From assembly GCA_002842435.1 (NCBI GenBank), contig PHCX01000002.1, forward strand, positions 186,001-250,000: a stretch of DNA of 64,000 nt, given 5' to 3'. The notes below the pieces were generated by a model. That model was not told where the DNA came from. It searched no databases and saw only the letters and a program-made list of their open reading frames with translations. Shown here one piece after another: positions 28,396 to 36,226 of this stretch (within the stretch, counting starts at the first letter, position 1; the number at the start of each line of letters is the position of its first letter). This stretch comes from Betaproteobacteria bacterium HGW-Betaproteobacteria-1 (GTDB taxonomy: Bacteria; Pseudomonadota; Gammaproteobacteria; Burkholderiales; Methylophilaceae). The translations under genes were made by a program, and so were the position numbers.

Positions 28396-28640
28396 TTTGA
28401 AATGCGTCCGCAGAAAGCCCGACAGCACGGCGTTCCAGGCAAGACGGCATGTTGTATATGAAGTGGAAGGGCGTAGTCCGAACGGCCTATTGTTGGATTG
28501 CGGCCGGATTCCTAAGATGGCTGGCATTGAGAAGTGGGCATTGTGAATTGGCATGGAGGCATAAAAGCCATGCTGGCCAGCCTGAGCAAGTCCGTCTGAT
28601 TCTCAATCATTTATCAACTTTTGGGTTTGCTTGGATTGAG

Positions 28641-29162
28641 ATGGCGATTGAGATGACCGACAGCTTGAAACACAGGTACAGCGACCTTGAGGATCTGGGC
28701 AGTGCTGACCGCTATATGGATGAGATTCTGGAGATCATTCATCAGATCGATCTGTTCGATGACTTGAATGAGGCTGAAGTGCGGCTCGTATGCCAGCACA
28801 TGCGGTGTTATGGCGCACCGCGAAATCACATCATTCTGCAGGAAGGCCTGGCGGGTGACGGGCTGTTGCTGGTGCTGACCGGAGCCGCTCGCGAGATCGG
28901 CCAGGTGGCGGGCGAGCAGGCCGAGATTGAAGTGGAAGTGGGTACGACGCTGGGTGCGACGTCGTTCATCGACGGCAAGCCCCACCTGACGACCTGCATC
29001 AGCAGCGTACCCATGGATTTTGCAGTGTTGAGCCGCGAAGAGTTGAACGCCATTCTGGACGAAGCGCCACGACTGGGTAACAAATTGCTGCTTGCCTTGC
29101 TGAAGATCGTCTCAAGTCACCTGCGTACAGCCAGCCGTCACTCTCTATCCAGTATTGCCTGA
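28641..29162 (+). CDS. Cyclic-nucleotide-binding-domain protein without DNA-binding domain
   Basis: About 173 aa. A single cNMP-binding beta-roll (residues about 30-150: IDLFDDLNEAEVRLVCQHMRC, IILQEGLAGDGLLLVLTGAAR, VEVGTTLGATSFIDGKPHLT). It stops where a Crp/Fnr protein would begin its helix-turn-helix, so it is not a classical transcription factor. The Arg-Ser phosphate-binding motif of cAMP-type pockets is not evident. Start 28641 is tentative (GGATTGAG upstream); 28653 is also possible. First gene of the long rightward eps unit; may sense a nucleotide or act as a protein-interaction module. Confidence 0.7.
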   Translation: MAIEMTDSLKHRYSDLEDLGSADRYMDEILEIIHQIDLFDDLNEAEVRLVCQHMRCYGAPRNHIILQEGLAGDGLLLVLTGAAREIGQVAGEQAEIEVEVGTTLGATSFIDGKPHLTTCISSVPMDFAVLSREELNAILDEAPRLGNKLLLALLKIVSSHLRTASRHSLSSIA

Positions 29163-29232
29163 TGCATTTTGCAAGGCGCTATGCATGGCCATGCCATGGC
29201 TTATGAGCACTATCGTAAAGAGGAGTCTGAAG

Positions 29233-30054
29233 ATGAAAAAACATTTGGAAAGATTGATAAAAGCCTGTTTGCTTATCTGCACCTTGGTCGGCACCCTGGC
29301 ATTTGTTCCGCCACTGCAGGCAGCTTCTTCTGATTACCAACTGGGCGCCGGCGACCTGATTCGTATCAGCGTCTTCCAAAACGCGGACCTGGAACTTGAG
29401 ACACGTATCTCCGAGGACGGCAGCATCAACTATCCGCTGATCGGTACGGTAGAGCTTGCCGGACTTTCAACCGGTGCTGCCGAGCAACTGATCGCGGAAA
29501 AGCTCAGCAGCGGCGGTTTCGTCAAACGCCCGCAGGTCAACATCAATGTAGTGGATGCACGCAGCAGCCAGGTCTCGGTCATCGGCATGGTGAATGAGCC
29601 CGGCCGCTATGCGCTGGAGAGCGGCCGCATGCGTCTTACCGCAGTCATGACCCTGGCCGGCGGTCTCATGCCCGAGGCTTCCGACATCGTCATCGTCACC
29701 GGCCAGCGGGATGGCAAGCCGTTCCGCCAGGAGGTCGATCTGCCGGCACTGTTTCTGGATGAAGGCAGCGAGAACAATATCTTCATTACCGCCGGTGACG
29801 AGATATTCGCCCAGCGTGCGCCAGTGTTCTACATCTATGGCGAGGCGCAAAAGCCCGGCTCCTATCGGGTGGAGCGCAATATGAGCGTGATCCAGGCTCT
29901 GGCCCAAGGCGGCGGCCCGACGGTCAGGGGTACGCAGCGCAATATCAAACTGCTGCGACGCAATGCCGAAGGCGTGACCGAAGAGCTCAAGCCGAAGCTG
30001 ACGGACCTGATCCGCGCGGACGATGTGATCTTTGTCAGTGAGAGTTTGTTCTAG
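29233..30054 (+). CDS. epsE: Polysaccharide export protein (Wza/EpsE type)
   Basis: 273-aa periplasmic/outer-membrane export protein: signal peptide (to about residue 30, FVPPLQAASS), Poly_export domain (YQLGAGDLIRISVFQNADLE) and SLBB repeats (VSVIGMVNEPGRYALESG, VFYIYGEAQKPGSYRVE). No lipobox Cys is visible, unlike Wza. GAGGAG lies about 9 nt before the chosen ATG; an upstream in-frame ATG at 29155 overlaps the previous gene. Forms the outer part of the EPS export channel together with EpsF and EpsL. Confidence 0.9.
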   Translation: MKKHLERLIKACLLICTLVGTLAFVPPLQAASSDYQLGAGDLIRISVFQNADLELETRISEDGSINYPLIGTVELAGLSTGAAEQLIAEKLSSGGFVKRPQVNINVVDARSSQVSVIGMVNEPGRYALESGRMRLTAVMTLAGGLMPEASDIVIVTGQRDGKPFRQEVDLPALFLDEGSENNIFITAGDEIFAQRAPVFYIYGEAQKPGSYRVERNMSVIQALAQGGGPTVRGTQRNIKLLRRNAEGVTEELKPKLTDLIRADDVIFVSESLF

Positions 30055-31467
30055 ATGTTGCCGATGAACCTCACCAGCCTGTTACTGATCGTCAGGGCGC
30101 GCCTGAAGATCGTGTTGTTCACCCTGGTCATGACCGTGCTGGCGGCAGCCGTCATCAGTCTGCTGATGCCGAAATACTACAAGGCCGGCACCCAGCTGGT
30201 GGTGAATTACAAGGGCGCGGATGCGCTGACCGGCCATTCGAATCCATCGCAGCTGATGCCCGGTTACCTGGCGACGCAGGTGGACCTGATCAAGAACCGC
30301 AGGGTGGCGCTGCAGGTCGTCGATGACCTGAAGCTGGTCGAGAGCGAAGCCATGCAGGCGAATTTCATGGAAGCCACGGAAGGGCGTGGCGAAATCCGCC
30401 AGTGGCTGGCCAGCCAGTTGCTCAAGCGGCTGGAAGTTTCGCCCTTGCGTGAGAGCAGTGTGCTGGAGATCGTCTACAGCGGGCGTGACAGGGAGCTGGT
30501 CGCCTACGTTGCCAATGCCTTCGCCGCGGCCTATCAGGATCTGACCCTGCAACTGAAAGTGGAACCTGCGCAGAAGGCGGCGAGCTATTTCAGTGAACAG
30601 GTCTCGGCACTCAGGAGCAACCTGGAACAGGCGCAATCGCGCATTTCGCAATACCAGCAGGAGAAGGGCATCACCAGCGCCGATGAACGGCTGGATATCG
30701 AGACCAGCAAACTCAACGAACTGTCGCAGCAACTGGTGATGGCCCAGACGGCGGCCATTGAGGCGCAATCGCGCCAGAGCAGTGCCATGAGCAGTGCGAA
30801 TGATTCGCCCGATGTGTCCGCCAACCCGGTGATACAGGGACTGCGCGTCGAGGCTGCACGGGCTTCGACCAAGCTGGCCGAGCTGTCTGAACGCCTGGGG
30901 CCGAGCCATCCGCAATATGAGGCGGCGGCGGCAGAGCTGAAGAATATCCAGAGCCAGTTGCGTAACGAGATCAGCAGAACTTCGAACACGATCGCCAGCA
31001 GCGCCAGGATCGAACAGCAGCGCGCTGCAGAACTGCGTGCGCAGGTGGCGGAGCAGAAGCGGAATGTGCTTGAACTGAACCGCATGCGCGATGAACTGGC
31101 GGTGTTGCAGAAGGATGTGGAAACAGCCCAGCGCGCCATGGACAACGTGACCGAGCGTTTCAGCCAGACCACCATTGAGGCACAGTCCAACCACATCGAT
31201 ATCGCCGTGTTGTCTGCAGCGCAGGAGCCGGGTTCTGCCTATACGCCGAAAATCCCCTTGAATATCGCGCTGGCCCTGGTCGTCGGCACGGTGATGGGCA
31301 TCGGCCTTGGGCTCATCGCCGAGATGCTGGACCGCCGTGTGCGCAGCAGTGACGACCTCGCAGAGTTGCTCGGCGTGCCTGTGATTTTCATGACCAACAG
31401 AACGCACCGGGTGACCGGCCCCAAACAGTTGCCGGGCCAGCCCGGAAGATACCTGCCTTCCGTCTAG
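30055..31467 (+). CDS. epsF: Chain-length determinant / Wzz-type protein EpsF
   Basis: 470-aa polysaccharide co-polymerase. Two transmembrane helices near the ends (about 18-38 and 395-417) flank a long periplasmic coiled-coil segment rich in Gln/Ala/Glu (about 160-390, EQAQSRISQYQQEKGITSAD, then the SEQVSALRSNL region). Wzz motif PGSAYTPKIPLNIALAL precedes TM2. The short cytoplasmic tail (DDLAELLGVPVIFM) lacks a kinase domain; that is encoded separately by the next gene. It starts directly after the epsE stop, so the two are coupled. An internal ATG at 30064 is an alternative. Confidence 0.92.
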   Translation: MLPMNLTSLLLIVRARLKIVLFTLVMTVLAAAVISLLMPKYYKAGTQLVVNYKGADALTGHSNPSQLMPGYLATQVDLIKNRRVALQVVDDLKLVESEAMQANFMEATEGRGEIRQWLASQLLKRLEVSPLRESSVLEIVYSGRDRELVAYVANAFAAAYQDLTLQLKVEPAQKAASYFSEQVSALRSNLEQAQSRISQYQQEKGITSADERLDIETSKLNELSQQLVMAQTAAIEAQSRQSSAMSSANDSPDVSANPVIQGLRVEAARASTKLAELSERLGPSHPQYEAAAAELKNIQSQLRNEISRTSNTIASSARIEQQRAAELRAQVAEQKRNVLELNRMRDELAVLQKDVETAQRAMDNVTERFSQTTIEAQSNHIDIAVLSAAQEPGSAYTPKIPLNIALALVVGTVMGIGLGLIAEMLDRRVRSSDDLAELLGVPVIFMTNRTHRVTGPKQLPGQPGRYLPSV

Positions 31468-31489
31468 GGCTGTGATGAATAGGACCAAG

Positions 31490-32365
31490 ATGAATATCAG
31501 CCATATCAATCCCTCGCCCATGACCCCGGATGGCCGCCGGCCGATGATGATCGGCCAGCTGCTGCTGGAAATGGGAAAGCTCACCAGTGATCAACTGGAG
31601 CGTGCGCTGGCCTTGCAGCAGAAATCCGGCATGGCTTTCGGTGAAGCGGCCAAAAAACTCGGGTTCGTCAGTGAATCCGATATTCAGCGCGCCTTGGCTA
31701 TCCAGTTTGAATATTCCTATCTGCCGCGACATGAGGAAACCTTCAGCCGCCGGCTGCAGGCGGCCTATGAGCCGTTCTCGCCGCAGGTCGAAGCCTTGCG
31801 CGCATTGCGCAGCCAGCTGGCGCTGCGCTGGTTCAACCAGGGTTTCAAGACGCTGGCAGTCGTAGCGGCGAATCCCGGCGACGGCTGTAGCGACCTTGCC
31901 GCCAATCTGGCAGTGGTATTTTCGCAGCTGGGTGAGCGCACGCTGCTGATAGATGCCAATCTGCGTACGCCGGAACAGCGCAAAATTTTCAAACTGCAGC
32001 AGCCTCGCGGCCTGTCGGATGTCCTTATCGGCCGTAATGACCTGAGCGTGGTCTGCCGGTTTGACTCGCTGAAAAATCTGTCGGTACTCGGTGCCGGTAC
32101 GGTTCCACCCAATCCGCAGGAGCTGCTGAGTCGGCGTGGCTTTGCCGCGATTCTGGACAAGGCCCGGGAGCAGTACGATGTCGTTATCGTCGACACGCCG
32201 CCGGCCGTAGTGACCTCCGATGCCCAGGCCATTGCCGCCAATTGCGGCGGTGCGCTGCTGGTATCGCAACGCAACCTGACACGCATGGCCGACCTGGCCA
32301 ACGTGCGGGATCAATTGCTGGTGTGTGATGTGCAGATCGTGGCCGCCATTGTCAAGGACAGCTAG
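31490..32365 (+). CDS. epsG: EpsG-type BY-kinase-like ATPase with N-terminal MshEN-like domain
   Basis: About 291 aa. Residues about 20-85 resemble the GspE/PilB N-terminal (MshEN) domain (IGQLLLEMGKLTSDQLERAL, FGEAAKKLGFVSESDIQRAL), which binds c-di-GMP in some ATPases. The rest is a tyrosine-kinase/MinD-like domain with Walker A' (RTLLIDANLR) and Walker B (YDVVIVDTPP). The Walker A position reads NPGDGCSDLAANLA, so the usual GK[ST] lysine is absent. There is no C-terminal tyrosine cluster. Partner of EpsF in length control. Starts at 31475 or GTG 31472 are possible; AGGA precedes 31490 by 5 nt. Confidence 0.83.
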   Translation: MNISHINPSPMTPDGRRPMMIGQLLLEMGKLTSDQLERALALQQKSGMAFGEAAKKLGFVSESDIQRALAIQFEYSYLPRHEETFSRRLQAAYEPFSPQVEALRALRSQLALRWFNQGFKTLAVVAANPGDGCSDLAANLAVVFSQLGERTLLIDANLRTPEQRKIFKLQQPRGLSDVLIGRNDLSVVCRFDSLKNLSVLGAGTVPPNPQELLSRRGFAAILDKAREQYDVVIVDTPPAVVTSDAQAIAANCGGALLVSQRNLTRMADLANVRDQLLVCDVQIVAAIVKDS

Positions 32366-32390
32366 AGCCTCAGTCATGGAGAGCGTTTGA

Positions 32391-33689
32391 ATGGCTGCTG
32401 CCGGCTTGCTTAGATCATCGGGTAACACACTTGCCACGACGGTGGTGATTACTGCCATCGGTTTCATCACTTCGGTCATCACGGCCCGTGTGCTTGGCCC
32501 AGAGGGCCGGGGGCTGCTTTCCGCCGCGCTGCTGATCGCCACGCTGGGCGGCAACATCGCCTTGTTCGGCATGGCCAACAGTTTTATCTACCACAAGGGT
32601 ACCGGCCGTCCATTCAATTACAAATTGTTCATGGTGGCTTCCCTGCTGTTTGCCGCCGGATTCTCGGTCCTCATCGGCTATTTCGGCTTGCAGCTGACGA
32701 GCGAGACGCAACTGCACGGACAGTGGCTGCTGATATTGCTACTGACCAGCATCACGGCGACACAAGGCTATTTTTATGCCCTCAGCCAGCTGCAGGCCAA
32801 GCTGCATTTCTTCAACCTGATGCGCTTTGTGCTGGTGGCCGGCAACCTCATTTTATTGTTGGGTTTGCTGGCGTTCTATGAGGAAGTCGATTTCCGCAAG
32901 ATCCTGCTGACGCAGACCATCGTCAGCGCCGTGCTGACCATCATGGGTCTGGTCTGGGCCGGGCAGAACCGGGTGTGGGAGGGCGCAGACCACAGGAAAC
33001 AGCCGGTTAGCTGGAAAAACATGCTGCGTTACGGCGTCAGCCATCACGGCACCGTGGTGCTGGGTCTTCTGCTGGTGAACTTCGACAAGGTCGCGCTGCT
33101 GAATATCGGCACCATCATCGAATACGGCTTCTATGCCCTGGCCTTTACCACCTCGCGCCTGATCGGCGCCCTGCAGGAGGCGGTGTCTACGGCCCTTTAT
33201 TCGCGCTTTGCCGGCAAGGATGTCGACGAGCTTTCCCGCCATGTGCGCGTGGCATTCCGCCTGACCTTTGTGCCCATGCTGACGCTCGCCGCCATCGGCG
33301 CATTGTTGTCGCCCTGGCTGATCGTCTGGGTCTATGGCGATTCGTTCGCGCCGACCGTGATTCCGTTCGCGGTGCTGTTGTTCGAGTGCGTGATCGCCGG
33401 TGCCAGCTGGACTTTGGCGCAGCGCTTCAATGCCGGCGGCCGGCCCGGCTTGGTGTTCATGCGGCAGTTCATTTCGGTGTTGCCGGTCTTCATGGCGTTG
33501 CCGTTCCTGCCCGCAGAAAACATTCATGTTTACCTAAGTCTGCTGATGCTGGCCGGTGCGGTACTCAGGCTGTCGGTGACGATGGCCATCTATCCGCTGG
33601 TGCTGAAAGAAACGCTGCCCGATGTATTGCCGACTGTAGAAGACTGCAAAGCCGTATTCCGGCTTTTGACCAGGCGCAGTTTCGGCTGA
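32391..33689 (+). CDS. Wzx-type polysaccharide flippase
   Basis: 432-aa oligosaccharide flippase with about 12 hydrophobic segments. It opens with GNTLATTVVITAIGFITSVITARVLGPEGRGLLSAALLI, the usual Wzx/MATE-superfamily pattern, and has the repeated half near residue 205 (NMLRYGVSHHGTVVLGLLLVNFDKVALLN). Moves lipid-linked repeat units across the inner membrane for polymerisation. Lies 25 bp after epsG. With no ABC transporter in the locus, this indicates a Wzx/Wzy-type pathway. Confidence 0.88.
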   Translation: MAAAGLLRSSGNTLATTVVITAIGFITSVITARVLGPEGRGLLSAALLIATLGGNIALFGMANSFIYHKGTGRPFNYKLFMVASLLFAAGFSVLIGYFGLQLTSETQLHGQWLLILLLTSITATQGYFYALSQLQAKLHFFNLMRFVLVAGNLILLLGLLAFYEEVDFRKILLTQTIVSAVLTIMGLVWAGQNRVWEGADHRKQPVSWKNMLRYGVSHHGTVVLGLLLVNFDKVALLNIGTIIEYGFYALAFTTSRLIGALQEAVSTALYSRFAGKDVDELSRHVRVAFRLTFVPMLTLAAIGALLSPWLIVWVYGDSFAPTVIPFAVLLFECVIAGASWTLAQRFNAGGRPGLVFMRQFISVLPVFMALPFLPAENIHVYLSLLMLAGAVLRLSVTMAIYPLVLKETLPDVLPTVEDCKAVFRLLTRRSFG

Positions 33690-33698
33690 GGAACATAG

Positions 33699-34733
33699 AT
33701 GAAAACCATGAGAAGTCAGGTGAATGAGATGAATAGTCCTGTCCAGCAACACGAATTTTTGATGAACACCCTGGCCAGCGAGCATGAGATTTTGCTCGAT
33801 CGGTTGCGCGGGCGGCCGTTTCATTATGTCGATATCCCGGTGCACGGCAATATCGGGGATCTGCTCATCATGCACGGCACGCTGGCGTTTTTCCGCAAGC
33901 ATGGCCTGCGCCCCCGCATCACTGCGCCGGCCTTTGCCTACAACCCCGGCTGGATACGAGATGACGACGTGATCGTGTTCCACGGCGGCGGCAATTTCGG
34001 CGACCTTTATTCCGCCTATGGCATGCAACCCTTGCGTGAGCAGGTGGTGGCGAGCCGGCCGCAAAACAGGATTATCGTGCTGCCGCAGTCCATCCATTTT
34101 TCGTCCGACGCCGAAAGAAAGCGTTCTGCCGCTATCTTCCGCCAGCATCCGGATGTGCATATCTGCGTGCGGGATTTCAACTCGTACAAGATTGCCAGCG
34201 ATTTCACCGACCACATCTATCTGCTGCCCGACATGGCGCATCAGCTCTATCGCATAACCGCCGATTCGGCACTTTCAGCTAAAGGCGCACTGCGCATCAG
34301 CCGCACCGATGATGAAAAGAGCGCGTTGATGGCAGATGAGGAGTTGGACGTGCTGGCGACGACGGACTGGCCGGAGCTGGTCGGCGACGGCGAGAAGTCT
34401 ATCGAACGTTTCCGCAAAACCATGCATATCGCGCACAAGGCCGGATTGAGCCATGCCGGCAATCGCTTGCTGACCGATTCCTGGGTGCGCTACTCGGCCA
34501 AGCTGGTGGACAAGGCCATCGAACTATTTGGCCGTCATGAGCATATTTTCACCGACCGTCTGCACGGACACATTCTGGCCTGCCTCATGGATAAACCCAA
34601 CACCGTCATCGATAACAGTTACGGCAAGAACTCGACGTACGTCAATGCCTGGACGGTGCCCAGCGAGCTGGTATCACAGCAGCATCATTCCCTCCCCCTG
34701 GCAGGGGAGGGAGAGGGTAGAAACCGGACATGA
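33699..34733 (+). CDS. Polysaccharide pyruvyl transferase (3' end altered by a duplication)
   Basis: 344-aa protein of the pyruvyl-transferase family (CsaB/EpsO type), adding ketal pyruvate to EPS sugars. Visible: VPVHGNIGDLLIMHGTLAF-like start (here IPVHGNIGDLLIMHGTLAFF), VIVFHGGGNFGDLY, IVLPQSIHFSS, VCVRDFNSY-like (ICVRDFNSYKIAS), and TDRLHGHILACLMDKPNTVIDNSYGKN. GAGGAAC precedes the start. The last about 20 residues (after SELV) are translated from a G/C palindromic repeat and look acquired; the family normally ends about there. A tandem copy of the 3' end follows (34800-34996). Confidence 0.87.
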   Translation: MKTMRSQVNEMNSPVQQHEFLMNTLASEHEILLDRLRGRPFHYVDIPVHGNIGDLLIMHGTLAFFRKHGLRPRITAPAFAYNPGWIRDDDVIVFHGGGNFGDLYSAYGMQPLREQVVASRPQNRIIVLPQSIHFSSDAERKRSAAIFRQHPDVHICVRDFNSYKIASDFTDHIYLLPDMAHQLYRITADSALSAKGALRISRTDDEKSALMADEELDVLATTDWPELVGDGEKSIERFRKTMHIAHKAGLSHAGNRLLTDSWVRYSAKLVDKAIELFGRHEHIFTDRLHGHILACLMDKPNTVIDNSYGKNSTYVNAWTVPSELVSQQHHSLPLAGEGEGRNRT

Positions 34734-34996
34734 GCACAATCAAGATTTCCACCCCCATCCCATCCTTCCCCCTGATCGGGGGAAGGGGTAAAACCATCGC
34801 CGTCATTGACAACAGTTATGGCAAGAACTCGACGTACGTCAATGCCTGGACGGTGCCCAGCGAGCTGGTATCACAGCAGCATCATTCCCTCCCCCTGGCA
34901 GGGGGAGGGAGAGGGTAGAAACCGGCATGAGCACAATCAAGATTTTCACCCCCATCCCATCCTTCCCCCTGATAGGGGGAGGGGGTAAAACCATCG
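34603..34996 (+). repeat. Tandem 197-bp duplication with GC-rich palindromes
   Basis: Two head-to-tail copies (34603-34799 and 34800-34996) with period 197 bp and few differences. Each begins with the 3' end of the pyruvyltransferase gene (IDNSYGKNSTYVNAW) and holds two REP-like palindromes. The first type is CCTCCCC-N6-GGGGAGG at 34691-34710, and CCCTCCCCC-N5-GGGGGAGGG at 34887-34909 in copy two. The second is CCTTCCCCC-N5-GGGGGAAGG at 34764-34786, with a variant at 34961-34981. The second copy is a non-functional gene fragment. This fills most of the 412-bp gap before the next gene. Confidence 0.93.
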
Positions 34997-35040
34997 CCGC
35001 CATCGTGCGGCTCATGGTTTTATTGGCCCCTTTCACTCAA

Positions 35041-35091
35041 AACAATGTGCTTCAGCACATATATTTTGTGGGGAAGACCCTTGCGGTCTTG
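35041..35091 (+). other. Short hairpins before the glycosyltransferase gene
   Basis: ATGTGC-TTCA-GCACAT (about 35044-35059) followed by ATATTTTG, and AAGACC-N5-GGTCTT (about 35074-35090). The first could be a weak terminator or an attenuator inside the eps unit. No ORF is recognised in 34997-35146. Confidence 0.35.
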
Positions 35092-35146
35092 AGGGTTCGC
35101 CCAGTAAGTCCCGGCTTTGCCGTGGGTAATTTGATCAGGAAAAATT

Positions 35147-36226
35147 ATGGCGACATTTGACGTATTGCTACCGGTGAAGAACGGCATCGATTATCTGGCT
35201 GAATCGATAGAAAGCATCTGCCAGCAGACCTATCGCGACTGGCGCCTGCTGGTGCTCGATCACGGTTCCGACGATGGCAGTTATGAACTGGCGGAAGCCT
35301 ATGCCAGGCGCGACCCGCGCATTGTCGTGCATCACCTGCCTTGGGCCAAGGGGCTCTCCGGCTTGCTGAATGCCGGGCTCGATTTGTGCGATTGCAAATA
35401 TGTCATGCGGCAGGACGCCGATGATGTCTCCTTGCCGCACCGCATGCAGATGCTGGCCAACGCGCTGGATGACGATGACGAACTGGTGTTGGTCGGCTCG
35501 TTGGGCGATGTGGTCGATGCGTCCGGCCGCAAGATCGGCATACTCGACATGCCCACCGGGCAATATGGTGTCCTCATCAGCACGCCGTTCCGCACGCCGG
35601 TGGCGCACCCGACAGTAGCGATGCGCTTCGATGCGATCCAGCTTCTGGGTGCACGTTACGGTGTCGATTTCATTGGTGCGATGCCGGAAGACAATCGCAT
35701 CCAGGTGCCGGGCCTGGCCGAGGATTATTTTCTCTTCGGCCAGCTGGCGCTGGTGGCGCATTGCACGAACATCGGGCAAAGCCTGATCAAGTATCGCTGG
35801 CATGGCGCCAATGTCGGCGCCACCAAATACGTCGATCAGACCCAGGTGGCGCTCAACATCTCGCGCTACCTGACCGAGTCGCTGTCCATCATGCTCGGCA
35901 TCAACAGCTTTGATCCGGCGCCGTTCTGCAACCACGGCGTCAACCTGATCAATTTCAACGGCCGGCTGGATTTCACCGAGGAATACCGGGAAATGCGCCA
36001 GATGCTGACCCGTGCCATGCCGCATAGTGCCGAGCTGCATCGTGAGCTTTCCTACCGCAAGGTGATCGCCAACCGCTCGAAGCCGGTCATGGCCGCAAGG
36101 TATTTCGCCCATACCCAGAGATTCGGCGTACACCATGTGGAATGGCGTACAGTCAGGTCGTGGCTGATCAACGGCCTGAAGAAACAGCCGATATTGACGC
36201 TGACTCCCTCGGGGCTGACCGCCTGA
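35147..36226 (+). CDS. Family 2 glycosyltransferase
   Basis: 359-aa GT-A glycosyltransferase: FDVLLPVKNGIDYLAESIES, SICQQTYRDWRLLVLDHGSDDGS, then the DxD region MRQDADDVSLPHRMQ. Cytoplasmic; adds a sugar to the lipid-linked repeat. The C-terminal third (about 240-355) is a family-specific helical part. AGGAAAAA precedes the ATG. Stop overlaps the start of the polymerase/ligase gene (TGATG). Donor and linkage cannot be predicted. Confidence 0.9.
   Translation: MATFDVLLPVKNGIDYLAESIESICQQTYRDWRLLVLDHGSDDGSYELAEAYARRDPRIVVHHLPWAKGLSGLLNAGLDLCDCKYVMRQDADDVSLPHRMQMLANALDDDDELVLVGSLGDVVDASGRKIGILDMPTGQYGVLISTPFRTPVAHPTVAMRFDAIQLLGARYGVDFIGAMPEDNRIQVPGLAEDYFLFGQLALVAHCTNIGQSLIKYRWHGANVGATKYVDQTQVALNISRYLTESLSIMLGINSFDPAPFCNHGVNLINFNGRLDFTEEYREMRQMLTRAMPHSAELHRELSYRKVIANRSKPVMAARYFAHTQRFGVHHVEWRTVRSWLINGLKKQPILTLTPSGLTA

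Noticed and set aside
30082-31584. Long open frame (500 codons) on the minus strand opposite epsF
   Set aside because: It lies entirely antisense to a well-supported epsF/epsG coding region, has no recognisable domain and its composition is that of a complementary-frame shadow in GC-rich DNA.
34730-35160. Two small ORFs starting MSTIKI in the duplicated segment
   Set aside because: They are read through palindromic repeats and a duplicated gene end, and owe their similarity to the 197-bp duplication.
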